Source of the DNA: Portulaca oleracea
Lineage: Eukaryota; Streptophyta; Magnoliopsida; Caryophyllales; Portulacaceae
Reading direction: 5' to 3'
Assembly (NCBI GenBank): GCA_029582165.1
Contig: CM055872.1
Span: 28,616,743 to 28,680,742 of the forward strand
DNA length: 64,000 bases
Part shown: positions 43,130 to 55,001 of the stretch, in pieces
How the letters are laid out: each line of letters opens with the position of its first letter
Position numbering within the stretch: position 1 is the stretch's first letter
Translations under genes and position numbers: made by a program
Notes under the pieces: model-generated
What the model saw: only the letters and a program-made list of their open reading frames with translations
What the model was told of the DNA's origin: nothing
Databases searched by the model: none

Positions 43130-43700
43130 TAGACCTTAGAAATTCAACATTCTTTGATGACTTGAATCTTGGACTTTGTTGACTTAGGAGTCTCAAACTT
43201 GAAAATTTTGAATTTCGAATTCGAAGTATTTAACTTGGATGACTTGAGAACCTTTGATTTGAAAGTCTTTAATTTTGCTGACTTGTGAGTCTTTGACTTG
43301 AAAGTCTTGAATTTGGATTGGTGAGTCTTTAGTGGTGATGACTTTGGAGCCTTATTTTTGACTTGAAAGTCTTTAGTCTTGGTGACTTGAGAGTCTTTTT
43401 TCTTGAAAATTTTGAATTTGGACTTGTGAGTCTTGAGTGTTGATAACTTGGAAGTCTTGGATTTTGACTTGTGAGTCATTAACTTGATGACTTGAGAGTC
43501 TTTGATTTGAAAATTTTGAATTTGGACTTGTAAGTCTTGATTTAAATGACTTGAAAGTCTTGAATTTTGTTGACTTATAAGTCTTTTGCCTTGATGACTT
43601 GGGAGTCTTTGACTTGAAAGTTATGAATTTTTGACTTGTGAGCCTTGATTTGGATGACTTGGAAATCTTGAATTTTTTACTTGTGAGTCCCATTCTTTTT
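43130..43700. repeat. Short irregular tandem repeats in element E
   Basis: The near-palindrome GACTTGAGAGTC and variants, followed by TTTGACTTGAAAGTCTT-like sequence, recur at about 20-36-bp steps. On the minus strand they encode a low-complexity Lys/Ser/Thr/Phe-rich stretch after the gag stop. Confidence 0.8.
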
Positions 43701-43738
43701 TTCTTTTTTTTAACTTGACTTAAAAACTTGTAATAAGT

Positions 43739-45343
43739 TCAATCAGATTCATCACTCTCGTCTTCATCGAACACAATCTTGCCTTTATTTTTAAGCCTCA
43801 TGACAAGCTCATTAAAAGTTTGACACTTCTCCAATGGATGGCTAATGATCCTGTGGTACTTGCAGTATTTAGGGTCATTGATTCTTCCAACTTCATTTGG
43901 ACGCTTCGACTTTGGAAGTTTAATAATTCCTTTTTCAAGAAGTTTATCAAGTATTTCGGGTGTATCACCGTCGGGAAAAGGATATTCTTTCTCTTCAAGA
44001 ATCATTGATGAAAGAATTCCTTTTGACATGCCCCCGAGTGAAGTTTGCTTCTCCTTGAAACTTGGTCTTCTTCCATCATGTTTGAAAATTGTGAGCTCCA
44101 TATCATATGCCCGTGTTGCCAACTCTTGAAAAGCTGTTGGCTTACTCATATGCAAAACATAAAGCAGATCCCATTCCATGCCTTGTATACACATCTCGAC
44201 AGCGGAGGCTTCAAACAATCAATCTTTACACTCAAGGCTGAGTGACCTCCAACGATTGATATAGTCTAAGACTGGTTCCCGGTACCATTGCTTCGTGTTT
44301 GTCAACTCCGTCATACTAACGGTGCGTTGAGTGTTGTAAAATCGATTAAGGAACTCTTGATCCATTTCTCCCTAACTGCCAATGGACTCCGACTCCAAGT
44401 CCGTATACCAATCAAAGGCGATTCCTTTAAGGGTTCTAACGAACTGCTTCACTAGTTTATCTCCCTCAGTCCCAACATTATTGCAAGTCTCGATGAAATG
44501 AGCTATATGCTGCTTAGGATTCCCTTTACTATCGAAGTGAGTGAATTTCGGCGGTTGATAGTCGTAAGGCATGCGAAGTGCGTCAATCCTCTTTGTTTGT
44601 GTAAGGCTTCATGTACAATTGAGTTTTACGAGAGCCTCCCTTGATCTGAGCTTTTATCGCATCGGCTACTAGTTTTTGGATCTGCTCCATAGACAATGAG
44701 CCCGAGTCGGAACCTTCTTCACATTTCTCATCTTCGTCAGAATCTTCCTGATTGGATCCTCTGTCGGAATCTTCATCTCCCGAACCTTCGTCGAATTTGC
44801 TAGCGGGTCGCTTTTCTAACTTTTTTGTCAATTTCTTGATCCGCTCATCTTGTCGCTTAATATGCTCAGTCTTTTCCTCGCTTTCTTTCTCAAGTCTTGT
44901 CAGCGTGACCTTCATAGTTTTGAATTCTTCTTCATAGTTAATAGCATATGTGACCATGACAGGCATAATAATGGAGTCGATATCAGAATCGGAGGAGAGC
45001 GGATCCATTGGTGATTTTGGCATTTCCACGCCATCTTCATAGTCTTCATCATCTTCACTCAATGGTTGATGGTGGATTGATGGTGGATTTCATACACCCA
45101 TTGAGCGACTACCTTCTTCGGGTCAATAACTTGACTCGAAGTAGTTTGGTTTGCCCCCGGCAAGTCGGAGTCAAAGATTTGCAATAAGGCACTCGCACCA
45201 ACTTGTTTCTTGGCCTTAATAGCGGCGATCTTGGTCATCCTTCTAGTGATTACTCCACTGGATGTCATACTAGCTGTTGATCCTTGTGACGTAGATTGAA
45301 CAACTTTCTTTGAAGCAAGAGAGATGTTGTTCTTAGGCGCCAT
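43739..45343 (-). pseudogene. Broken gag of element E
   Basis: The likely original start is the ATG at 45343 (MAPKNNISLASKKVV). A frameshift at about 45060 leads into an acidic, coiled-coil-prone stretch (TRLEKESEEKTEHIKRQDER, about 44860). A stop at about 44580 is followed by the gag capsid-like block (HFDSKGNPKQHIAHFIETC, VRTLKGIAFDWYTDL), then further stops, and EMCIQGMEWDLLYVLHMSKP with LATRAYDMEL and KYCKYHRIISHPLEKC. This is the gag type of non-chromodomain Ty3/gypsy elements. It is inactive. Confidence 0.75.
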
Positions 45344-45419
45344 CTTCTTGAATGATGAGTAGTTCGTTCTTGGAGAAAGAGATGAGAGGTAGAGATGTCC
45401 CACCGAGCGTGCAAAAATC

Positions 45420-46080
45420 TGTAAACACAAATTTCCATGTCTAAAATAAATAAACACAAGAAATTAGTAAACAAAGATAATTGTATTAATTTCAAAATAT
45501 TTTGGGTACAATCTCTGTATATTTGTTACAAAAGGAAAATGTAACTCCTCTGATTCGATCTCCTTGAATGAACTTGAACGAGTCTTGGATGAGTATGGTT
45601 TTGGATGAATATACTCATGAGTGAATATAAACTTGGATGACTGTGATTTTGAACGAGGGTCGTAGAAACTTGATCCCGATCAAGAGGAAGTGGTTTGATC
45701 TCCCACGAATGAACGGCATGAGCTTAAACTTTGTTGTGCTTTTTGTCGTCGAGAGAGATAGAGAGAGTATGAGAGCTTTTTGAGTCTTCTTTGGATGTTT
45801 TTCTACCTCTTAAACTGAAGGAGAATGGTCTCTATTTATAGAGAACCTGGGTTAACCTTGGCACCCATTTAACCCCTTTAAAAAAAAGGACAAATATTTA
45901 TGTGTCATCCATGACACGTGGCATAACTTAATTGGCCAAAAAATGATATTATTTAATTTATAATTAAATGATCCATCATAATTAATTTTAACACATGGCG
46001 AATTATAATTGGCCGAATTAAAATTATTTTAATTTCCACGTGGCGAGTCTTGCTTGGTTGACAAATTTTTGCCTTCTATA
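45420..46080 (-). repeat. 5' LTR of element E
   Basis: 661 bp; begins TGTAAACACAAATTTCC on plus. I could not match the adjoining primer site to a tRNA. Confidence 0.85.
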
Positions 46081-47100
46081 CACATGCTCCAGATATTTGC
46101 GAGTGAACAATCATAATGATCAAAATGAACCACTTAATATATACGGATGAACAATCGTAGTATTTGGAGCACATGCTCCGGATGCACCTAATAAATTGCA
46201 CTCCTTAGTTCCCTCTCCTTCAGAGTTCTTCATGTAAGTTTTGCTCCAATTTTTATCTTTTCATTTACTTTCTCTTTAGTGTGTGCTTCATCATGGAGAA
46301 CACCAATTATCTTTAGTCTTAATATGAATGTCAACTATTATAACAAAAAAACAACTCATTCTCGCATATCTATTATTTAGTTTGACAAGTGACTGCTAAA
46401 TTTATTACCATATAGAAAAAAAAAACAATTATTCTAAATCAATACACTCAACCCGAATTGTCCATGCGTGACATATATTTATCTAAAATACATCTTATCG
46501 ATATTTACTCAAAACTTAATTGCATACCACCCATATTCAACTTATCAGCCCGAGTTTATAGGTTTAGTTAGAACAATGTTAATTGCGTTAGTTCCAAATC
46601 TCGCAATTGACTTAATCAACTTGTTCAAAATCAATTAATAGTATGGAACTAGATTAGTTCCTTTCGAATAAGTTTGAAATCAATTCAAATTTTATTAGTC
46701 CAAAATCAAGTAATTGACTAGATGCAACTTAACCAAAATACAACCGCGCGCATCTGAGTGCAACCAAACCCAAATGTAAATTGGCCTAGACGTAGCCCGG
46801 CCTAATTTGCACCTAATCTAAATTGAACATAAAGTCACTGTCAAAACCAACCCGACCAAAAATTGACCCGACCCAAAATAGATACAACATAATCTGAAAG
46901 AACCATGTTCACCCTAACCCAACCCAATCCAACCAAACCTAAATCATCTTGGCCAAAGTCAAGCCAAACCCAAATTCAACCCAATATAGACTCAAGCACC
47001 TTCAACCACCAATCACCTGCTCCAAGTTCACACCCAGACCCAAACAAATTTACATCTTATCTAAAAATGAACCTAAGATCTTATCAAAACCAACCTGACC
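46081..47100. other. Intergenic, with an ACCCGACCCAA-rich segment
   Basis: No gene. From about 46850 to 47090 the sequence resembles 48903-49110 (CCCAACCTGACCAAAACAAG, AACCCAAATCTAACC types), suggesting one older repeat with internal duplication, now split by the solo LTR. The open frame at 46905-47231 is low-complexity. Confidence 0.45.
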
Positions 47101-48896
47101 TGATGGAGATTAACGATGCCTTGGACTCATATTTGGGAACCCAAGGTCCTTGGAGGATGCATTGGGGCCAAATGGATACAAGGACATCACTTAGTCCAAC
47201 CATGAAGTCAAGAAGAACACAAATAGTTTAGAATTTTTTATTCATCCAGAATGATACTTACTCTATTTGTGTCAATATCTCAAAATTGAGACTTCTCCTC
47301 CACTTTTTCCCTTGGAGACTTTTGTAGAGTGAATAAGCTTTCCAAAATGCCCAAGATCAATCAATTTGGAGTTTATTTGCATCCTACACAGCCTATGCAA
47401 TCAGACCTTGCGCTAAGGACATCAATTCTAGATCAGCTTGTCTTTTTAGTATTTCAGCAAGGTTATCTGGATCTTTTCACTTGCTAATTGCTATTTTCTC
47501 TTCATTGGACGTTCAAGGGAGTTCTCTACTGATGGAAGAAATACACCTTGCGTTACTTGGCATTTGGCAGCCAAGGCTTGGAATCCAAGTATAAGGAGCC
47601 AATGGGGAAGTACCATGTGGAGTGACTTGATTGGTTCTCTTTGCCACTGTTTTGGACGGAAACCATTGCTGAAGCTATGTATTAGTTCAATTATCATGTA
47701 TTAGTATTAATTAAGCTAGAGTAGAGGTTACTTCATAATTAGGAAACCTCTAATTAGATAGTTTAGGGTGTTGCTTACTTGTGTGCTTGCTTGCTTTCCT
47801 TTAGTTTTGTTCCAATCATGTAATACATAGCTCTTGTAATAGCATTCAGCACATATGACGTTTATGAAAGAAGAATAGCCTTTGTGCTTTCATGTTTGTG
47901 AATATCTAAAACTTTCAAAATTTTACTTCAGTATTATGATTGGCAATCAAGTGGTGATAGGTAGATTCATAAATAACCGTCCCGTTACCCGGTCATTAAT
48001 TTAGGGTTACCGCCTCGGAAAAATCAATTTTAATCGGGTCGGGTACTCGCTCCGAAATATTTTCGGTCAATCGATTCGGTTACGGATCGGCCCCTAGACG
48101 TTTTCAGGTACCCGAATTACCCGAAATTAAATTTAACATTTAGGTCCAAATTTAATTTTTGCCTATTTTTTTCCAATCTCCAGTCCACTGTCCAGACCCA
48201 AATTTTAATCTGGAAAAAACCCTAATTTATCTTAATGTTGGCGCTCAATGCTCCAATTCCAAATCCTTCAAAAACTCAAAACGTATGGAAACTCAGTGTC
48301 AATGGTCAAACTGACCCAGTTTCAGAATATTTTCGAAACATTTTTTGTTACTGGAGAGTTAATTAATAATTACAAATTAAAAATAAAAATTGGAAACTCA
48401 TGATTATAATTAATCGGGTTTTTTGGTTAACCGGTATCCGCCCCAAAACTTTCGGGTACCCAATTTTCGGGTACCCGGTAATTTCAGTTACGGTTACGGA
48501 CCGAGGATTTGGCCGCCCCGAATTTTCGGGTACCCGGAAAAATTATCCAATCGGTTCGGATACCCGCCCCGTGAACACCCCTAGTGATAGGTAGGACATG
48601 ATCAATCTCTTTAAAAGGTGTATCTGTAACTAATGAGATTATCAAGGTTGCCCTTGTGTTTGGAATCGTAGTGTGACTGTATCGATCTCCATACACTTGT
48701 TTTATCTAGTGATTGAAGCGTGGTGAGTCTATATCATTCTGAATAATTAGTTCTATCCTTTATTTTCAGTATTTTTCCATTCCTTGTTGCTGAATTCAAT
48801 CCATTTGAGTTTGTTCTTTAGTCCTTTGTGAGGTCCTGCTGCCTATGGTGTTGTTAGCTTGCTAAATTCAAGTCCTTAGTGAGCCTACATACATCA
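47101..48896 (+). mobile_element. Solo LTR with nested MITE
   Basis: Ends TGATGGAGAT and ACATACATCA, flanked by a perfect 5-bp duplication TGACC (47096-47100 and 48897-48901). Net length about 1.17 kb without the nested MITE. No primer site, purine tract or coding region, hence a solo LTR. Orientation is guessed from sequence character. Confidence 0.75.
47962..48583. mobile_element. hAT-type MITE inside the solo LTR
   Basis: Perfect 8-bp TSD GTGATAGG (47954-47961 and 48584-48591). The right end in reverse complement begins TAGGGGTGTTCACGGGGCGG. Interior rich in GGGTACCCG. 622 bp, no transposase. The left TIR is poorly preserved. Confidence 0.8.
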
Positions 48897-48901
48897 TGAC
48901 C

Positions 48902-49628
48902 CACACTTGACCCGACCCAATTCAAACAGACATGAACAAATATTCACTAGAATGCAACCCAACCTGACCAAAACAAGCCTGAATCATCATCACCCAAAGT
49001 CAGCTAAACCCAAATCTAACCAAACCTATGCCCAAATAGCTTCAACCAGACATTCATCTAACCCGAGTTCACACACCCAAACCCGACCAATCAGCCCATT
49101 TGTTAGGTCTAGATAAACCCTAGCTTTCAATAAAATAGAGAGAAAAAGAAGGGACTTCAGCAAGACTCCAAGGAAAACACGATCGACACAGAAAAGATCA
49201 CCGTCTAGGGTTGTTTTCTCTAACCCACTTACGACAAGTGATTGACAGGCACCTGGGTCCTGGCCCTTCTACTGGACCGCAATGAGCCTGACTGTTCAAT
49301 CTATTTAACGAACCTCAACCATTCCTTTTGCTAGCCCCACAAAGTCATTTTAAACCAGTACTACTATTGCTTTGCCAATACTGCTACCGTTTTTTCTCTA
49401 TTTCTTTTATTTATGAGACAGTGTTATTGCTGGGCGCTAGCTAGCTACTAGTGATTACAAATGCACGCCAACTTAGGAGTTCTTAAAAAGGAGAAGCTGA
49501 GAAAACTAAAGTAAATAATAAATCAGCAACTTGAAATTAATATGCACCTCCCCCTTCTCAGGAGTCAGGATGAGGGTTAGCCTGGTTTAAAAGGACCGAA
49601 TGGTGGATGGAGTCACTGGAATTGCATC
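48902..49628. other. Repeat remnant and 3' flank of the host gene
   Basis: 48903-49110 repeats the ACCCGACCCAA-type sequence of 46850-47090. The remainder to the stop codon at 49629 would include the 3' untranslated region; I could not place a poly(A) signal with confidence. Confidence 0.4.
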
Positions 49629-49769
49629 TCAAGATTCAAGGCCAAGAGCCTCTGCTGCACTTCTTCGGCTCTCTTCACCACAAACATCAACGAGCTTTTT
49701 CAATAGAAATTCCCTATCTTCTAGTTTCAAGTGCTTTTGTAAACCCCTTGCAACCATCTCCATCTCCGG
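49629..49769 (-). CDS. Host gene exon 6 with stop
   Basis: Acceptor TTGTCTCAG, 141 bp ending in TGA (49631-49629). Encodes PEMEMVARGLQKHLKLEDRE to the end SAAEALGLES. Confidence 0.85.
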   Translation of the reverse strand, partial: PEMEMVARGLQKHLKLEDREFLLKKLVDVCGEESRRSAAEALGLES

Positions 49770-52700
49770 CTGAGACAATACGTCATTAAATTAGGATTTG
49801 AGGCATTATTCAAGGCACAAAGAAATTAACATAACCTGCAAACAGCCAACACAATATATAAATCAAATCCAAAAGGTGAACTTACAGAGGACGGTTCAGG
49901 TGGAAATATCTGGTGAGAAAAACATATCTTCTTCAACTCTTCTGTAGCTTCTGCATGTTTTGACTGCATCTCTAGGGCCTAAAGAAGCATTGAGCAAGCA
50001 TTAAACCTAACATAAACATCACCCTCTTTGATATTTTTTTTTAGTTTTATTTTTCAGTTTTTAAATTGGGGGAATGGGGCTGCAAGCAGAATTCATGCAA
50101 AACCTGTTTTATGCAAATATTCGCATGTTTGCAAACATGAGTGGAGGTCTTGGAAAAAGTTAAAGCGGAGGTGGATACCCATGGGATGTGGAGACCTGAT
50201 CTAAATCCACATCATCAGCAAGAAATGCTTATGAGTTAGCTATGTGAGGGAAAGAAATTAAATTTAATGACCCAACTCCAATGAACTATATGGAACTGAG
50301 AGTTCATGTGCTAATCCTAATCCCCCCACGGTCAGGCAGCAGATTGACTCAGTCCGGTCAACAATGAAAGTTACTATCTAATGCAAGGAGCATATCAAAA
50401 TCCATGGTAGCTGAATTTGGATGTTATGCATAAAGATATAATGCTTTAGGTGTGGACATCTCTAGATAAGAGATCACACATCAAGAGTGTCGACTGGCAA
50501 CCTTCAGCTTAACCACCACAAAAGCTTGGCAAGTAAAGAAAACGCAGACGACATATGACATTCGACATCATAAGAGGAGGGCCATGGCTGTAACAGCAAT
50601 CAACAATACACACTACCAATGATCCTAGCTAGTCCGAGTTTAGATTTCTTAAGTTCAAATTAGTCTAGATGTTCGTAGTTAAATTGATTTTTCGCATAGT
50701 GAAGTTGGTACTACTTTGTGTGGTCGCAAAAAACTAAACAATTAGCTGACCACATAATCCAGCCAATAGGCTAGGAGTAAAATGCAAGGCTAACTCTCTT
50801 GTTTAATTATTACAAGCATTACTGTAAAGAAAATTAATAATAGTAATAACAACAAAAAGAGAAATAAAAGTGAAGCACAATAACCTACAAAGCCTCCCTA
50901 TGGGATCCTAACAGAATTTTTTTTTTTTTTTCTACCCACTTTTCAGCCACACCCTCAATTTTCCTCCCTCTAATTCGGTGCCCATCCTACTCCAAAATCT
51001 TCTAACAAGTATCCCATTTGTATCAGGGCCTACATGCAGTGTGGCTTTTCCCCAAGTTATGTTGAACCAGTCCTCTAAAAGACTTGTCAGCAAAAATTGG
51101 CAGAACTTTCCCAATGGGGAATTATGCATTGTGGGAGTTGTGTTCCAGTTTAAACGGGACAGAACCTTAAAAGCCTTAAAATCTACCCTATCCAGCTACA
51201 TCATCAGCTGAGAGGTTTGATATTGTACACTTTTGCATATAAAACAGACCAAATACAAGAAATCCTATAGCAAGAAAGGTAGGACAAGGGATTTAGATGC
51301 TTAGCTCATAGCCTGTTTGGTGATCAGAACAAAAATGGAATAGGAACCCTGGAAGGGGGGCTTCTTTCTCTACCCCTCTCTCTAGAACTAGCGGTTGGGA
51401 ACCTTGGATGAAGAGAACTGGAGAACTAGAGAACGGAGGTGAAAAGTGTCGATTATTGAAAAATAAATTTTAGGTTTTAGTTGTCTTTTATTTTTTATAC
51501 ATATATTTGATTCTTGGGAGTTGGGAGGATAGGAATTCCATAACCCCTAGAATTTGGGGGCTTCTAATTTCACTCCTTTGGGAGGTATTGGACACCTAGG
51601 GGGTTTCAATTCCATTCCTAAAACGACACACCAAACATAAAAGTTAGGAATTGGAACCCCCTAGGTGTCCAATACCTCCCAAAGGAGAGAAATTAGAAGC
51701 CCCCAAATTCTAGGGGTTATGGAATTCCTATCCTCCCAACTCCCAAGAATCAAATATATGTATAAAAAATAAAAGACAACTAAAACCTAAAATTTATTTT
51801 TCAATAATCGACACTTTTCACCTCCGTTCTCTAGTTCTCCAGTTCTCTTCATCCAAGGTTCCCAACCGCTAGTTCTAGAGAGAGGGGTAGAGAAAGAAGC
51901 CCCCCTTCCTTCTCCACCAGCCCCACCAACAACACCGTCGCAATAGCAGCATTAGGAGTTGTCGCTACCCTTTCACCCTACCACCACCACCAAACACCAG
52001 TCCATTATTATAGATTTCAGACCTTCTCAACCACGAACAACACCCCCCATTGCAGTAACATCACCCATGGGCAGTGTTTGATTTGGAGGTATTTGAGGTT
52101 TCATGAACAGGGCTGTTTAATTTGAAGGTTAATGTTTAAAGGTTTGTGATGATGGAATGAAAGAGAAATTAAGACAGTTAACATCTTCAGATATCATGAC
52201 AGCCAAACATGTCCATATTCCTGGCAACAACACTGACAAACTGAAAAGTTTATCTTCCTTTGGATATCATTGTTCTGTTTAGTCACACAAGTATCGCATT
52301 GACAAAATTATGAGTGAATTTCCTAGTAAGAGCGGAAGGCACAACAAACCCCATCCCTCCCCCCCCCCCCCCCAAAAAAAAAAACAGAGACCCCACAAAT
52401 AGAAAATGAAAGAAAAGGCACTTACTAATAAATAATACCATTTTATATTTCTACAAGTAATACTCCCTCCTTTCCTCAATACTAGTCATCTGGGAAATTG
52501 TGCAGTCAACTTTTAAAAGTTTTGACTGCAAATTTCTCAATATACATAATGATTTATCATATGAAACTATTATCATTATTCACAATAGAAAACACTTTCA
52601 TAAAAGTATAATTTTACAAATTTTTTTGAAACATATTGTTAGAAAAATGATGGTCAAAGTCTTGTATTGAAGACTGAAAAGTAAAAAATGTCAAATATTA

Positions 52701-54956
52701 CGGAATGGAGGGAGTATTTCATATTGGAATGTGGACAAGCAATGAGAAACGACAAAAGGCCATCAACAATTGGCAGAGACACCCTTAACTGTATTTTTCT
52801 GGTAAGTCTAAACACATTGGGTTGAACAAATGCAGAGAACAATACCAAACCAGCATAGTATGAGATAAAACTGTTTATATGATCAAGGAGAATTTACCCA
52901 CGCCTGCAGAAACCAAAGGCGTGTTCGAGCAGCAACAGCAGCGGTAACAATTGTTGCAGCATGAGGAGCACTGACACCAAGATCATGTGCAAGCCCTGCT
53001 ACAAAAACACGAGCATCTTCGCCATCTATTTGAGCGCGACTTCCTATCCTGTATAAGAACTGAATATATATATATATCAGAAGAACAACAGAAATCTGAG
53101 TGACCCAATAGAGGAAAATCTGAAGATAGGTGCAACTAAAGAATATGATTCTTACATAGAACAATTGTTTATGACATAGTGCACAGATGAACGGTACAGT
53201 GAATCCCGCGCATTCTCTGTTCCAACAGAGAGTTGTACCCCAGACCTCCTACAAATCCTACGCAGCTGCTCACCCACCACCAAAGGAGAAAGCAGAAACT
53301 TGGAATCAATTACATAGATATCGATAACAGTAGCAGATAAGTTGAAACAACTGCACAATTAACCATTAATTTATCCAAGAAGTCAACCTGAGTAACAAAC
53401 AACAGTCTCAGAGGATGATCAAGACATAAAGAACCCAACTATGTTTTCAACATATGTAGTGCTCCCGAATCGGAGTCAAATGGGTCAACTAATTGAATAT
53501 ACAACTATCTTTTGATAATTAATCTCATATACAACTATTGTTATGAGTCATCTAAAGCAATCATGCAAGGACTTCATTTTCCACAGTAAAGCATGCCATT
53601 CCAGCTTGCTTCAAGCAATCACACTGAGACCTCCTAAGATGATCTCAAACATTCTCCAACCTCATGCGAATAAGACTGAATTACAACTAGTTTATTTCCC
53701 ATGCCTGTTCAAAATTCACGTGCTGTTTTGTTTACCTGATAGTTGTTACTTAAGACAAGAATCCCAGCAATAAAAGACATGTAAGCCTTCAGAATTTAGT
53801 TAAACTGAGGAGTTTGCCAACTTCAGCATCCAAGATCAATCTCAATATACTGACCATTTACAACAAGAATACTACTTCAGTGGCCCATTCTATTTCCAAT
53901 CATGATAGATGAAAAGACAACGATGACAAAGGGATACTGAGACCTCCTAAGATGATCTTAACCAACCCCCTACCCCCAGTGAATGAGAATAAACTCATCA
54001 AGTAATCTTTATTTTCACAACTAGTTTATGACCCATGCTTGTTCAAAGGTCACTTGCTGCTTACCTGATAGTTGTAACTCAAGACAAGAATCCCAATAGT
54101 AAGACATATAAGCTTTCAGAATTTAGTTAAATCATGGGGTTTTCAACTTCAGCCTATGCAATCAATCCCAATATTCCAACCATTTACACCAAAAACATTG
54201 CTTCTGTGGCTCATGCTATTTCCAATAATGATAGATGAAAAGGCTGACAAAGAAAAGGAATATTGTTGAGTGGTGTTTCAATTCCGTTAATACTCAAATT
54301 TGAAAATGATAAATTATTTCCCTTTTGTGATTGACATTGCTTAGTCTCCAAGCAGTTAATTGAAAGCTAGAAAACTTCCATGGTTTCTTGTACATACTAA
54401 GCTGTTTATTCTAGTTCGAACTTTGAAGGAGCCAAATTATGTACCTTTATGAGACCTCTTGTCAATTCTACTTTTCTAGTTTATAGGATGAGAATATTTG
54501 TTATGAGATTGTAATCTACTAATCTCCCATGTATCTTGTTGTGCTTTCTTTCCTGCTCCTTAGATCTTTATAAACCTGCTGTAATATAACGCCGAGAGAT
54601 TTTCCTTCTTGGTCCCGTTGCATTATAACCCTTCAGGGCCTTTTTGCAATCTCTCCCTATCATAGTGGATTTTATATTGCCGCCCATGTTTTTTCAAGCA
54701 TTGGTTTCCACTTCAAATACTTTGTCCATCATCCTTTGTACTGTCATTATTTATTTTCTCAATACCTACATCCTCAAATTAATTATCTTGTTTGCTTCCG
54801 TTACAATATTAGGTCCATGCAATGTGGACTTAATCCTAACAAGTCGTATTAGATATTAATTTGATACTACAATTACAGTTTCTGTGCTAAAACTTGAGTT
54901 TTACGAATGTGATTCTTCAATGTAACATATTATTCTTAATCCCAACAGCAAAACAA

Positions 54957-55001
<45 letters not shown>

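Larger units (their letters stand above)
41003..46080 (-). mobile_element. Element E: gag-bearing LTR element without pol, with tandem repeats
   Basis: LTRs 41003-41681 (679 bp) and 45420-46080 (661 bp), ends TGTAAACAC and TTCTACA. Flanks TACAT and CACAT may be a TSD with one change. The minus-strand internal region holds a broken gag at the 5' side, then two tandem-repeat arrays and a purine tract. No pol domain is visible. Tandem repeats before the 3' LTR are a known feature of plant Tat/Ogre-type elements, so I infer such an affinity. Confidence 0.8.

Noticed and set aside
46905..47231. Thr-, Pro- and Asn-rich ORF
   Set aside because: Low-complexity translation of an ACCCAA-rich repeat; it runs across the solo-LTR insertion boundary at 47101.
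52350..52384. Poly(C)/poly(A) run as a biological feature
   Set aside because: Simple homopolymers, also prone to sequencing error.
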